In this document: positions 1 to 11,548 of the stretch, in pieces
Layout: every line of letters begins with the position of its first letter
Position numbering within the stretch: the stretch's first letter is position 1
Origin: Pseudoips prasinana
Lineage: Eukaryota; Arthropoda; Insecta; Lepidoptera; Nolidae
NCBI GenBank assembly: GCA_951640165.1
Contig: OX621234.1
Span: forward strand, 26,106,549-26,170,548
Length of the DNA: 64,000 bases
Reading direction: 5' to 3'
Made by a program: the position numbers and the translations under genes
Notes under the pieces: model-generated
What the model was told of the DNA's origin: nothing
What the model saw: only the letters and a program-made list of their open reading frames with translations
The model's database searches: none

Positions 1-1108
1 GTATCCTTTAATTGTGTGCCATTGTTAGGCTTACAGGAATTGTAGTGGTGCGTAAGAGGGAGGGGCTAGTGCCAATGCAAAAACGTAAAAATACAATTAC
101 GAAATTACCCGCTAATGATCGGAGGCTATCTTCTCAATGGTATCCCGACATAGGCTGACCCGATTCCCGATAATCTCTACAACAATAATAAAAATAGGTC
201 AGTGAGTTATAGTACCATAGTTATTACCTAATAATTACCTTAAGTATTAAACATAACGTCTTTGTTGGCTTTTATAAATCCCGGTTTAACCCCGCCCTAT
301 GAGTATAGCGCCTGCGTAACTGGAGGCATGGCGCATGTGCATTGTGCATGCTAGTTCCCGGGAATTCCGGGTGACCCAATGACGCAATAAAATCAATGCT
401 CTAGGTTGGTGGGGGTATGCGATGTCCATAGAAGTGTAAGAATCCATGTACGTACATATCACTCAAAGCCTGATCTACTACTAATAACTTAATCCCGTAT
501 GAGTCAAAACATTCCAATATTAAACAAAACATTCCAATTCCGTCGCGTCTTTATTATCGAATAATATAATCTCGCAAATGCATTAACAGTGTTTAATCCA
601 TTGCCACTATGCACGAAGGCAGGAGTCGCGAGCACTTACCTCAATTAAATTAAAAAAAACACACACACACAAAGGCACTAGGCTGAGGTAATAATAATTC
701 CAAACCCAAACGCGTGTCTCGATTCCAACACGGCTGGGTAAGGACTGAAGCGGCTAGGGCTAAACTACTGAAATAAGGCCAAATCAGGGTCGAACTTTTG
801 CTAGATGGGGCAAATAGGAAAATTCGAAACGAATAATAATTGAATTGTTTTTCTTTGTCTTTTGGGCAGTGCGTACTCTATCTGAGACGTATAAGCCGCC
901 TCGTAGGTTTCTCTCATAGCTTATCGACTACAACTGGGACCGACAACTTCACGTCCGCTCCACGGGCACGGTAACTCTCAGAAATGAAACCACTGGTCAT
1001 CATTTACCGGACCGCAAGCTGAAGTTAACTTGCCTTACAAATGCAGTCTACAATTATAATATTACATATTTTATTTATTACATGTTGAGAATATAGATTA
1101 TTTTCTTT
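1..1108. other. no gene seen; AT-rich intergenic sequence
   Basis: I see no ORF or exon with protein-like character here. The stretch contains a short CA microsatellite near 654-671 and an A/T-rich background. Confidence 0.5.
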
Positions 1109-1243
1109 CATCATCATCATAATTATCAGCTGTAGGACGTACTGCTAGATAAAAGCCTTCCCCAAAGACACCTAAATCCATTGTGGATATATTTTGGGGA
1201 GACCTTTGTCCAGCAGTGGACGTCATTCGGCTGATATGATATG
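1109..1243. repeat. Two RTE LINE 3' ends in inverted orientation
   Basis: The right half carries the + strand RTE 3' terminus (CTTTGTCCAGCAGTGGACGT then TCGGCTGATATGA). The left half is a diverged reverse-complement copy starting with ATCATCATCAT and containing GTAGGACGT...CTGCTAGA...AAAGCCTTCCCC. The two arms meet around 1185. The same terminus occurs at 41551-41670, 53413-53488 and 56220-56310. The arrangement is either two head-to-head insertions or a 5' inversion made during one insertion. Confidence 0.7.
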
Positions 1244-3930
1244 CCTTACAAAACTGGATTATGATATGCCTTACAATTGCTGGAAGTGTCTGAGATTGTG
1301 TAAATTTTTTTTCAACATCGATGTTTTTATCGACTTCATAAAGAGGTTATCGATTGGCCCCTGAGTTTATATTCTACCTCTATGTGTGTTACACAATTTG
1401 TCCGTTGTTTTTGATACGATTTTAATATTATTTTATTCGACAGGGAAAGCTTTTGTAGTGTCCTATATTATTTACTAATATTATTTTAAATTGGCTGTTA
1501 TAATTTTTTTTATAATATTATTACTATTTAAGTTTAAAATGATTGTTTTGAGTTCTCGGGCTCGGACCACATTTAGAATAATTACTTTACTAGTACTTAA
1601 AGTATAAGTTAGGATCGTCAAAATCTAGTAAAACTATTAACTGTCTAGAATAGACCATATACTTAGAATTTTTGTTCTATATCTATCAAATCAATTTCTT
1701 TTTGGAATACCTAAAAATTGAAATACCTAGTTCGGTATGATTACCGAACTAGGTATTCCAATTCCATTAAAAACCTCCAAAAAGAGTTCCAACATCAAAA
1801 TTCACGTTTCAACCACTTTGTAAGATTATAAAATTTAATGGCTAATTATTACACCCTTTTATAAAAAAAAAACATAGTTTAGGCACTGAATAAAAAGTAC
1901 TTACGTACAGAAGCGGCTCTTCGCGGAACAATTTATAGAAATAGCGACTCCTGCTACTAAGCAACTAAGTGCAATTCATACAGTGCCTACCGCGATATTC
2001 ACCTAAACGCTGCCGCTCTCTTCTAACGCATTACACTGTCGCTGTAGGACACGGAGTGTCCTGGCGTAGGGTTGCCGGCTTACCGCTGTTACTGTGATAC
2101 CTATTCAACGTATATCTACTTATTAACCACATAATCTATCTTATGTTTGATGCGTATGATTACACGGTAAATTTTTACAAATGTGATATTTTTGTTAGGT
2201 TATTTAAGCTGGCTCCACGAACTTTACTATACTAATTCATAAATATCTCCTAAACGCGTGGACCGATTGATATGACTCAAACGGGTAAAATGGTTTTAGA
2301 CCTAGATCTTTCATTTGACACCAAAATTGTTAAGATATCTCAACAAACAAAAAATCACATTTTCAAGTTGCTCTCGTAATTATCTTTTATGTATGAAACA
2401 AATACCAATTCTTTTAAAAACTATCTTGGCCAACAAAAACGTTAAAACTAGAGTCTATACAACCGAAAACACATTATTTGGAATCTAATTATAAATAATC
2501 AACACCTACAAAATCCCTACTTTGGTACCTATTTAAAATTATAATTTGAACTAACCTTTCCGCAACTGTAGGTAATGTAAAAACTGCTAAAACCTTTTCC
2601 CCTTTTTTCGACAAACATCCAAATGAACAATACCTAGCACCAGATTTGTGATGATTAGACATTTTTGTTGTTCAATATTTATAGTATTAAGTAGAGAGCT
2701 GCCAGTACTTTTTAATCCGTGGCGTATGGCGCTGCGCGCGAGCGGTCGGCGACAGCCCTCTGGGCTACGCCACTGCCAAGGCGCGTGAAAGTGTAGGTAA
2801 TTATCACCGTAGGTATGGCCGAGTGAAGGGGCCCTGGTTTAGGTACTGTACACATTGAGAGTTGTATATACCTATAAATGACTGTACAAGTTTTATATCT
2901 ACCTAACCAGTATTTTAACATGACGTTTGTAATTAGTCTAAGAGTATCAAGCCGTATAGCAAAATTAAACAATAAACAAGTATGCAGCATCCATTGAATT
3001 TTAAACCTTGACTCGACGCGGTTACTGATGGGTCGGGTAGTATATTTTCCTCAGCTGTCATTATATATTAATACGCCGTGCGTAGAAGCTAATTCTAATG
3101 AGGATTGGGAATATAATTTTATCGACAGAATGCGATCTAAAAGGTAGCGCTCATACTCTTGGCCGCCAAATATAATATGTTGGATTATGTACAGTGTCAC
3201 TAGAGTGTCTGATAGCTTTCACTTGCTTTAGGAAAGCCGTGTCTCATCATCAAACCTGGGAATTTGTATTGAGCATGGCTAAGTCAAAAAATAATTTAAA
3301 CGCTTGCTTTATCCGAAGCTTGATGATATGTAAAAGGGAATCGGAGTGAAGGTAAAAACCTTCAAACTTACCACAAATGCACGCCACATACATGAGCCTC
3401 AGATGCGTACTTTGCATTGATAGTGTTAAGAACGTTAACCGTGGCCTGGGTAATGTAAACATGACGTAGTTTTGTTGGGGTTAGTTCTCAGAAATTTGTA
3501 AAAAAAATACGGATTTTATACCTATCTAATTACTAAAAAGCTAATTATATATATAATATAAATAATTTCTAGACCTACGATTCGTCCTTATGTGTATGTT
3601 GTATGTATGTTTCATAAAATATATCAATATATTTCTACATAACTACATATAGAACAGAGTAATGTGCCCTATTACTGCTAAAATGCACCTACTTTTTTTA
3701 TTACTTTTTTTGTAGGTGGCAGTTTTATATTCTGAATACATCTCTGGCTAAAAAGGCTATTTGTTTGACTAAGGTACTGCGCATCGCGCAATGCAACTGC
3801 GCAAATGCAGTGCCCTAGTTTCGGTGGCGTCTCTTTCCGCTCTCTTCTACCTCGTACATGCTATTAGTCTAGATTTGAGAGAGCGTTAAATCAATATTAT
3901 CTAGGAGGGGTACAGGTAATATTTCCGGGT
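1244..3930. other. no gene recognised; intergenic
   Basis: Only short ORFs without recognisable motifs are present. A perfect 16-bp hairpin lies at 1722-1757. A locally GC-richer patch at about 2715-2790 looks like old repeat sequence, but I cannot assign it to a family. Confidence 0.45.
1722..1757. repeat. Perfect 16-bp inverted repeat, 4-nt loop
   Basis: Arms 1722-1737 and 1742-1757 are exact reverse complements (arm AATACCTAGTTCGGTA) around loop TGAT. It has no TIR-transposon context and no sequence relation to the other hairpins in the window. Confidence 0.85.
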
Positions 3931-4377
3931 ATGTCGAATCTATCCGGGACCTATGCGCCTGAAAACATGACGTTTCTAACCGTTGTATTACCGCTCGCTC
4001 GCATTGTTAAGAAGTTTTCGGTGATTGGTATTATGATAAAAGGCGCCCGTTTGTCTAAAATACGAAAAGTGCAGTTGTTTACAAATAAGCGTCATCTAAC
4101 TATGAATCGGAAATATATTTCTGATTTGGATCTACGTCACCACATTGAAAAACTACGCGATACGAGGGATAATGTACAACGTCGCGTAAAATCGCTAGAA
4201 CGGAAAGGGATGGTCATTCGAGCTTTTGTTATCATGAAGAGGAAGCAGTGGGGTCGTCCACGTCCAAGGAAAATCCCATACAAAATTAGCAAGAACCTTT
4301 CCAGAGGCATCAAACAGCTCCGACTTGGGAAGCGACTTTGGCTCCCTTCTGCTATACTTGCTGTGCGTCGAGTTTAA
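3931..4377 (+). CDS. Hypothetical basic protein ORF, 148 aa
   Basis: This is an uninterrupted ATG-to-TAA ORF, unusually long for this AT-rich background. The product is very basic: its C-terminal two thirds are rich in Arg and Lys, with a helix-like stretch around residues 65-95 (LRHHIEKLRDTRDNVQRRV) and a Pro/Arg patch (WGRPRPRKIPYK). I do not recognise the family and see no transposase, RT or ribosomal protein signature. No splice context is evident. The segment just upstream (3780-3900) is slightly GC-richer than its surroundings. It could be a small intronless gene, a decayed retroelement ORF or chance. Confidence 0.3.
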   Translation: MSNLSGTYAPENMTFLTVVLPLARIVKKFSVIGIMIKGARLSKIRKVQLFTNKRHLTMNRKYISDLDLRHHIEKLRDTRDNVQRRVKSLERKGMVIRAFVIMKRKQWGRPRPRKIPYKISKNLSRGIKQLRLGKRLWLPSAILAVRRV

Positions 4378-5093
4378 AAAGAAGCACTAAATCTTGTATT
4401 ACGATTAATTAAATGTTGTGGTTCGTGGGTTAACTATTTATTTCCTCTAGTGAAATGTGTATCCCCAATCCAAACAATTAAGAAAATTAAGAGTAATTCT
4501 AAATGTCATCATTATTAACGTTATAAATGTGAGTTGGTTTGTTTAACTTCACGCCTTAACTACTTTAACAATAATCATGAAATATTTTCTCACACCTTGT
4601 AAGGACTTTCATTCAAATAAAGTACGGCAGCTAAGTAATAACGCGAGCGCTATTGCGGGTGAAAGCTAGCGATTCTATAATGTATAAAATATTTAAATAA
4701 ATTACATGTTGAGGGTCTTAGCGGTCCTTTGTCAATTCTTCCGTCGTTGTGTTCTATATTCTAATATATTTTTTTTTATATATCGAGGGTATTTTCTTTT
4801 TGTACTAAGCAGACGATGCCTGCCTAAGTCATCTAGGTTATCTAAGTGTCTACTTATTGTAATAAACCGGAATCATTGTATACTATTGTCTTAATCTTAT
4901 CATAAAAATAAATTGTTCTATTTCTACTGAATGTACAACTATACATTGTAATATTTTAATAAGTGTTTTCGATGGAATTTATAGCGCGATTTTTACCTAT
5001 TTCAACAATTAATAGGGTACCTACTAAAACCTAAATTAAGACTATAATATTTGGATAAGGTTCAATGGTGAATTCAATGTTTCACAAAGAACT
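4378..5093. other. no gene seen
   Basis: AT-rich sequence with one short ORF at 4706-4894 that has no recognisable features. Confidence 0.45.
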
Positions 5094-5299
5094 AATTGAT
5101 GTTTTGTGTTGTTTTTTAGGAATATATCATAACTTTAGTATAGCGAATTGATGTTTTGTGCTGTTTTCGAATTAAATTATACCTTTAGTCTAACTAATTG
5201 ATGTTTTGTGTTGTTTTTAGAAATACATAATATCTTTAGTAGAACTAATTGATGTTTAGTGTTGTTTTTTCAGAAATAAATCATACCTTTAGTGTAACA
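5094..5299. repeat. About 51-bp minisatellite, four units
   Basis: The units start at about 5094, 5146, 5196 and 5247. Each begins AATTGATGTTTTGTGTTGTT and ends near CATACCTTTAGT. The units differ by substitutions and small indels, so this is an old tandem array. Confidence 0.85.
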
Positions 5300-5447
5300 A
5301 ATATAGTCATTTTTTTCCTATTTGACCTTAAACTACTACTTGTTCCTAACGATGTAACAACATTTCCCATTGGATAAGGAGCATTTTCGTGTAATTGACG
5401 TAAGGTAGCCACCAGTAAACACGTCATAGGAAACATACTGTCCACTA

Positions 5448-5497
5448 CAGCTTATACTGGAAATGTATATCAAGCTATACATTTCCAGTATAAGCTG
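5448..5497. repeat. Perfect 22-bp inverted repeat, 6-nt loop
   Basis: Arms 5448-5469 and 5476-5497 are exact reverse complements (arm starts CAGCTTATACTGGAAATG) around TCAAGC. The sequence is unrelated to other hairpins in the window. Confidence 0.9.
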
Positions 5498-6340
5498 ATC
5501 CCACATTGTATAGGTTTTCCATAAAATGAGAGGTCAGTTTATAGTTTAAATGTATAGCTTGCCTCCAGCTTCTTCATTGATATAATTGAGATTCTATGAA
5601 TATTCTATATCTATTTGACAATAGAATCTTGATGATCGAATTTCAAAGAAGTGCGACCTCTAGTTTTTGATGTAAAATATAAGTGTTTGTTTGTTATATT
5701 CCTACAAGTAAACATTCTCACATTTACATATAAGTAGACCCACGAGCAAGCATGTCTACAATCATTCAATCACTCAAAGCAAGTCTAATGTGTGTGTTAT
5801 AAGGAAATTCTAAGTTTATCATATTTTAAAGTATAATTGGAGCAATCAAATGTTTTAGTCATAAAATTGCAGAACCACAACTTAGTTACTACGAGTTGTT
5901 TCTTGTGTGTAAGATAGACAAGCGTGTCCCCAGCTGTTTTTGAGGCATCCATAAATATTTCCAGTTGTACATACTGCCCACAAATATAATTATAATTTTA
6001 TAATTTAAACTGTTTTTTTTTTTCGTAATGATTGCTTACTATGCGTTCTTTCCACTAAAAAAATTTAGGTTTGGTTAAAATTTTAGTCCTGAATGTTTTG
6101 TTTATTGTGTTAAGTGTAGTAATTACTGCAAATATACTCATGACTGTTACTTTAATTGAACACACCTTCCAACATGTGGCCCAAACATGAGGAGCATCTA
6201 AATCTGTGGTACCGTACAAATGTTCTACCGTACAGTGTTTCCTTGGTCGTACAAAAGTCTTAAGCCAAATCTAGTATTAATATAGAACTGTAGGTAAGCC
6301 CGGTGCGAGTATTCATACAGGGCTACTGCATCACTCTCAT
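5498..6340. other. no gene seen
   Basis: AT-rich sequence with no ORF or recognised repeat. Confidence 0.45.
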
Positions 6341-6545
6341 GTCAACCAAAGTACGTCCACTGCTGGACAATAGCCTTCCCAAAGAATGGGGGGTTATGCG
6401 ATAATTGCCACGCTTGGCAAACGGGTTGGCGATCGCAGGTTGATGTGTCATAGTTCACAGAAAAACGCTGCTGCCCGTTCTCTGGTAGGTATTCCGTCGG
6501 TCGCCCCCGCGGGATGAGATAGGGTGATGGATGATATTCTATGGC
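6341..6545 (-). repeat. RTE-type LINE 3' fragment, antisense
   Basis: The + strand reads GTACGTCCACTGCTGGACAA, the reverse complement of the RTE 3' end seen elsewhere. It is followed by an ATTGCCACGCTTGGCAAACGG block that recurs in diverged form near 19566-19605 (ATCGCCACGCTCGGCAGACGG). The copy is degenerate. Confidence 0.55.
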
Positions 6546-7546
6546 TCTAACTGTAGTTTATGGAATACCTAGTTGCATTGCTAGTCTTGGTAGCAGAGTC
6601 AGCAGTACGAAGGGAACATCATTAAGTCATCATAGGTATTTATATACTTAGCTACGAAAAGCCTCCTGCGAGCCTCAAACATTCGTTATTGAAGAAATGT
6701 CTATGCCAAGGCGTTTGATATGAATACATATTAAATAGTTCCGCGCTGGTGCACACAACATACTTGGTTCAATCGTCGGGATCCGGTCGGGTTGATTCAC
6801 AACCACCTGCTTGGGAGTGATAAAAAAACAATGTATTCCAGCAAATTGTGCAAGCAAGCGGAGCGTAACGCGATAAAATGTTAAAGATTATACTAGGTTT
6901 TGGACTTGAAGGTAGAGTAATTTTCCATGCAGTTCTACTTAGAATTCTTCAACTGTAATATAAAGATGATAGGACAAGGACTATCAAGTCGTTTAGCTCA
7001 ATATAGTAACAAAACAAATACAGTTTCCATGAATAAAGAAATAGTTCCACTTTAGCTGGAACTTGAGAGCAGGTCCCTAAATTCTTGGATAATTTTTTAC
7101 TTGGTATTTATTCTCCTCGATACATATTTTCTAATAATATTGTTCAACATCTATTTGGCTATTATTATCTAGGTTATTGTATCTGGCTTTTCTTTTTGAA
7201 ATTTAACTATATTTTGTACGTTTTTACTAGTCAATGTATTTAACATAGATTTGGTTTTCACACTTTTACCCATGAATCTATTTCAAATGCAATTTATTAA
7301 TTGCAAAGCAGGTGTATAAAATGTTTTTACAGTCATATAACTTATTTTATTACATGGTACACTGTAAGTGCACAGTAAAATTAGGTAAGTAACATACTTT
7401 TATCAATACTAATCATTGCTTTTTACAATTTTACACTAATACAATCATTATTTAGTAATCATAAGAATAAATAAAAATATTTAATATTGCATAATTACAA
7501 AAATAATACTAAAAACTGTGTGCTTTCCAATAATTATTATGTTAGT
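6546..7546. other. no gene seen
   Basis: Short ORFs only, including an antisense 60-codon frame at 6675-6857 without motifs. Confidence 0.4.
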
Positions 7547-7715
7547 AGCTGTGCCCCGCGGTGTTACCCGCGTTAAATTTTATAAATTTTCTTTGCTATA
7601 AACCTCACGGAGCCCGAGATCTTTCCAACGAATGTAAAACCGTGGAAATCGGTTCGTGCGTTCTGGAGTTATAGCGTCAGGAAGGAAAACCCGACTTATT
7701 TTTATATAGTAGAAG
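7547..7715 (-). mobile_element. Helitron-like short interspersed repeat (Lep1-type)
   Basis: The + strand reads AGCTGTGCCCCGCGGTG then TTACCCGCGTTAAATTTTAT, the reverse complement of the conserved 3' end in which CGCGGGTGAAA...CCGCG can form a hairpin just before GGGGCACAGCT. Related copies lie at 26391-26556, 28496-28667 and 53527-53633. Assignment to Helitrons is inference from this 3' hairpin and a CTAG-like end; no Rep/helicase gene is present. Confidence 0.6.
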
Positions 7716-8017
7716 ATAAATGTTATGTCTTCGCTGTCACAATGAGTAAACTGTAACGATAGTGTAGTGATATAAATATATAAATTAAATAAGTTAAATG
7801 TCATTTGCCACATTGTCAGAAACATTCTATTTTTTGAATCGAAATAAAAAAACAATTTACTGATATATATCAATGATCACTGTCAGTGATCAATGAAGAG
7901 TTTTTTGGAGTTGAAGTTCAATTACGAAAGTACAGTGCACTGTGAAGACCGCGATCTGTATTGTAAATAAATGAACTATGTCAATAGTAACACTCAAAGA
8001 AGTCATGCTTGATATAT

Positions 8018-8175
8018 ATATTTTTTTTATTTATGTCAGAGGTCGACAAACGAGCATGTGGGTCACCTGATGGTAAGTGATCACCGCCGCCCATGAACAC
8101 TCGTAACACCAGAGGAGTCGCGGGTGCGTTGCCGGCCTTTAAGAGTCAGCAAAAATAAGTAGGTATTGCTGACCC
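8018..8175 (+). repeat. Lepidopteran interspersed repeat, GATCACCGCCGCCCATG type
   Basis: The core is CAAACGAGCATGTGGGTCAC, then CTGATGGTAAGTGATCACCG, CCGCCCATGAACACTCG and GTTGCCGGCCTTTAAGA. Two more copies are in this window: 61448-61533 on + and 32828-32900 on -. The element class is not determined. Confidence 0.75.
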
Positions 8176-9088
8176 TCCCCTCCACCCCGATGAGCTCTGG
8201 CGACCTTACTCACACTCAGAAACACAACATTAAATTATTAATGTTATTATTAAGGAATGTCTTCTGTATGTCAATCTTCTAGGATTTACTAGAGTGTAGT
8301 AACTCGTAGTATATTTTAGTTTTAATCATTCTACGCCCATGATGATAAAGATAAGAAAAATGCACATCATAGAACATAAGCACGCCAACAGGAATACTCG
8401 AATATAGTACAATCATAAGGAATAAATAGGTTGACAGTTATATATATAAGTAGTTATAATTATTTCGCTCAAAATATGGAATAGACAAGATTTTATAGTC
8501 CTCACAATTACAGTATACATATATATTTTAATATATCTTGGTCTGCTATCCCAATTAGCATTGAAACACAATTTTGGCGGTAACTCATATTAAATTCCAA
8601 GCTCGGTTTACGACATTAGATCGATTGTGTAAGTGGCAATTAAAAAATAGTTTTTATAATACTAAATGTTACGAGTTAGGTATTATGAGATAATAAAACT
8701 GTTTTCAAAGATTATGAATATTTAATCGAGCTTAATACTTAGCAAATAAATTATTGCGAATTTATAGACACAAATATGAAGAAAACAGATGAGCAGATAA
8801 ACGTATTAAGATTTTGATGATATTTCGATTTAGCATTTGGTGCTAGTATTTATTTGTTGGCAGATATGGTCTTTTTCCACTTCAGCGAAGAGCTATGTGA
8901 TAGTTTACACGTTCTGTCCATCGCATCGGCCAGTTTTAAGCGTTTTTATGTTAGTCAACACTTAGTATGCTTTTTGGACGGAAAATTTATATCTCATGTT
9001 AAATCAAAACCATTGAATGAGGTTTTGGGTACACTAGAATTTTATCTACAGTTCCAATGTACAGTTCTCTGCTGTAACTTCAATTCTA
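8176..9088. other. no gene seen
   Basis: The 88-codon ORF starting near 8854 runs into the SINE at 9089 and shows no motifs, so I do not call it a gene. Confidence 0.45.
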
Positions 9089-9320
9089 TAATAATAATAT
9101 CCTCGGCCATTATTTACTGATCTCCAACTAAGCAGAGCTTGTACTATGGAAACCAGATATCTGATATACTACATACACTACTTTTTATTTGTAAATACAT
9201 ATATTACTTATACAGATAATAACATCTAGACTCAGGAGAAACAGACATGTTCATGTACACAAATATCTGTCATAGGTAGGAATCTAACCCACAACCTGCG
9301 GCGTGAAAGGTCCCGCAGTA
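9089..9320 (-). mobile_element. tRNA-headed SINE (family A)
   Basis: On + it starts with the SINE tail AATAATAATATCCTCGGCCA, then the body motif AAGCAGAGCTTGTACTATGG and AAACCAGATATCTGATATAC, and ends in the tRNA-like head (AATCTAACCCACAACCTGCGG, the box B region in reverse). Best sister copy: 59648-59887. The head is damaged after about 9310. Confidence 0.75.
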
Positions 9321-9639
9321 ATTATCTTCTCGTAGATGGCTCAACTAGGAGAAAATTCATGTTAAAAAGTAACCGATCAAGTAACTAGCGTTCACTGTCT
9401 AAATAAATTGCTCAGTGATGTTGTTAGATAACGTTAAACATGAAAAAAATGTCGGTCAAACTATTTTAGACGATTTTTCGTAAAATACTCGATTGCAACT
9501 TTGCTACCGTAACCAATCGTTTGGTCAATTTATTATTTTTGATGTTTATCATGTAAGTAAAAAAATTTTCGTTATCAATTTCGACAGTAAACGTCGTGAA
9601 CCTGAAACCCTGTAAGAAACTCCGTAATATTCGACTACA

Positions 9640-9730
9640 CATGTGGCGTAATGGTTAATGTAGTCACCTTAATACTATTTTGAAGCCATAGTGTTTCGGA
9701 TACGATTCCCAATAGTACATCTCTTTATGT
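9640..9730 (+). repeat. tRNA-like SINE head, unclassified
   Basis: A box A-like TGGCGTAATGGTTAATGTAG and a box B-like GGATACGATTCCC lie about 50 bases apart in tRNA order. Surrounding sequence does not give a foldable acceptor stem that I can see, so I read it as a tRNA-derived SINE head, not a functional tRNA gene. Confidence 0.5.
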
Positions 9731-9779
9731 GGCTTATATAGGTATACAAGATGCAAAATAAATAGCGTACGTTAATTAA

Positions 9780-9920
9780 GTACCGACGCTAGCACATAAA
9801 TCTACCCCAATCTGTCAAATTTCCCCAATTGAAAGTGAACCTTATGGTTTTGTGATGAATTTGTAAATCTATAAAAGAAATTTGACAGATTGGGGTAGCT
9901 GGGTGTCCTGGCATCTGTAC
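9780..9920 (+). mobile_element. 141-bp MITE (copy 1 of 3) with long TIRs
   Basis: The element starts GTACCGACGCTAGCACATAA and ends TGTCCTGGCATCTGTAC. The internal part of the TIR is CCCCAATCTGTCAAATTT, matched by AAATTTGACAGATTGGGG at the other end. Copies of 141 bp at 36215-36355 (same orientation) and 123 bp at 26676-26798 (opposite orientation) share the core CAATTGAAAGTGAACCTTAT. It has no coding capacity. Confidence 0.85.
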
Positions 9921-9929
9921 CTAGGTACC

Positions 9930-9996
9930 TACAGTAGGTATAGACGCCAGCACATCCAGCTACCCGATTCTAGAAAAAATATTTTCTAGATTCGGG
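9930..9996. repeat. Solo MITE end followed by a short hairpin
   Basis: ATAGACGCCAGCACATCCAG then CTACCC repeats the terminal segment of the MITE copy ending ten bases upstream. It runs straight into an imperfect 15-bp inverted repeat (9963-9996, CCCGATTCTAGAAAA against TTTTCTAGATTCGGG). Confidence 0.65.
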
Positions 9997-11097
9997 CAAA
10001 TACATGCAAAAACACAAGAAAATCTATTAACTTCCTCAATAGAAATGAAAACAATTTTTTACACTTTTCGATATTATTTCAATCTATATAATATAACAGC
10101 AGATACTGACTGATAATCGATCAACGCACAGGTGAAACGGCTGGGTCTAAACACCATGAAAATTTTCACAAATATACCTCAAAAACGGATTCTGTATTTT
10201 GTCATAATTTTTACCAGAAAATAACTTTCTATTAGGCCCCCTGCCTTATCAAAAAGAACGTTATTTGGAATGTCGGGCTCGCACCGAATAAATCTAACCT
10301 GCCGTGGACTTGTCTTGGCGCCTAATGTGTGAGCCACGGGAACTCGGGTATGCTGGTCCAGTGCTTTGGAATGTACTACTAATAGCCCTGTATGATAAGT
10401 CAATTCAGCTGCTATCCGCTCTTTGAAATTATGACCCTCATCCCACTTTGGCCTCTATTGCAATAAAAATAAAATTATCATTAGATGTTATCAATTTGGA
10501 AGGCTGACGGACGACCTACATATTCTTAAATTAAACATAAGTAATTGCATTAGTGGCTTAGTTATACTGCTGAAACAAACGGACGGATGGAGGTGGTGAA
10601 GTCTCACCACTAGGGGCTCTTTTCACTATTCTGCCACTGAACCCTCAAAGCTGTATTTGAAGTGTTTAGTTTAGTTATATTTGAAGCGCAAGATACGATG
10701 GGGTTTAGTGTCCCACGACGCTTTACTGAACTTTAATGAGATTTCGGCTGGTGTTGCTTACAATGGAACTATGTTATAATTATTAGTTACACTTGCTACA
10801 GAAATTACACACACAACTCGTGACTTAAGGAAATGTACTCTTGCTTCAAATTCAGTATTTAACTTTATATGCGTGCATATCTATAAATCTTATTGGAGAA
10901 ATAAATTTGCATGCATGAATTCGCGTGCGATTCTTTGGGTTTAACGTTTGAAAATGAAAAGTGTTGGATGCAAGTGAATGTTCCGTGTCGAATAATGTTA
11001 GCGTTGTATTACGAAATGTTATTTGTAAACAGATCACATTTTTGTCACTGTTTGTTTGTGTAACATAGAATCTTGTACTCGTTAGTGACTGTTTATC
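9997..11097. other. no gene recognised; old repeat fragments
   Basis: At 10098-10175 the phrase ACTGACTGATAATCGATCAA with CGCACAGGTGAAACGGCTGG resembles one at 60538-60620 and is an old interspersed repeat. An antisense 74-codon ORF at 10179-10403 has no recognised domain. Confidence 0.4.
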
Positions 11098-11190
11098 GCG
11101 CTTCTATAAATGCGAAAGTTTTAGTGTCTTTGTGTGGGTTCGTATGTTTGTTGATTCTTCGCGCTAACCCGGTGCGGCGGATGAAATAAT
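11098..11190 (+). repeat. Helitron-like repeat fragment
   Basis: CTTCTATAAATGCGAAAGTT followed by GTTCGTATGTTTGTTGATTC resembles the 5' part of the Helitron-like repeats at 26391 and 28496. The 3' hairpin end is missing. Confidence 0.45.
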
Positions 11191-11259
11191 TAGATTGAAT
11201 ACCCTGAATTAACATATATGCTAGCTGCTTATCTTCTAGGTGTTACTCTATTTTACGCA

Positions 11260-11275
11260 TGATTTTTTTTGCTGA

Positions 11276-11324
<49 letters not shown>

Positions 11325-11338
11325 GCAAAAAAACATGT
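11260..11338. repeat. Hairpin with (TA)n centre
   Basis: A TA microsatellite (about 11279-11320) is flanked by exact 15-bp inverted arms 11264-11278 (TTTTTTTGCTGAATA) and 11319-11333. The flanks ATG/CAT extend the symmetry further. The TA tract is itself self-complementary, so the whole 75 bases can form one stem or a cruciform. Confidence 0.9.
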
Positions 11339-11454
11339 AGCGTGGCTTATTTGCAAAGTCAGAGCCATACAGTGGATACGCGTAATACCTACCTATAATT
11401 TATAGGTATTAGTAATGGGTATTCATTTACATACTGCAAATGAATATATATCTC

Positions 11455-11548
11455 CGACAACTAACACACTGCTATCTGTTCCCAGACTAGGCAGAGTGTA
11501 CTATGAGAACCAGACATCTGATAAACATATTTTCATCTACCTATCTCG
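11455..11548 (-). mobile_element. Fragment of SINE family A
   Basis: The + strand carries AGACTAGGCAGAGTGTACTA then TGAGAACCAGACATCTGATA, the same body motif as the copies at 9089 and 59648. Both ends are missing or diverged. Confidence 0.55.

Noticed and set aside
5094..5299. CRISPR-like array (regular repeats)
   Set aside because: The repeats are contiguous with no unique spacers, and the window is eukaryotic; it is a minisatellite.
8854..9120. 88-codon ORF
   Set aside because: Its 3' end is the tail of a SINE and no motif is present.
10179..10403. Antisense 74-codon ORF
   Set aside because: Composition looks partly protein-like, but I recognise no domain and see no splice or start context.
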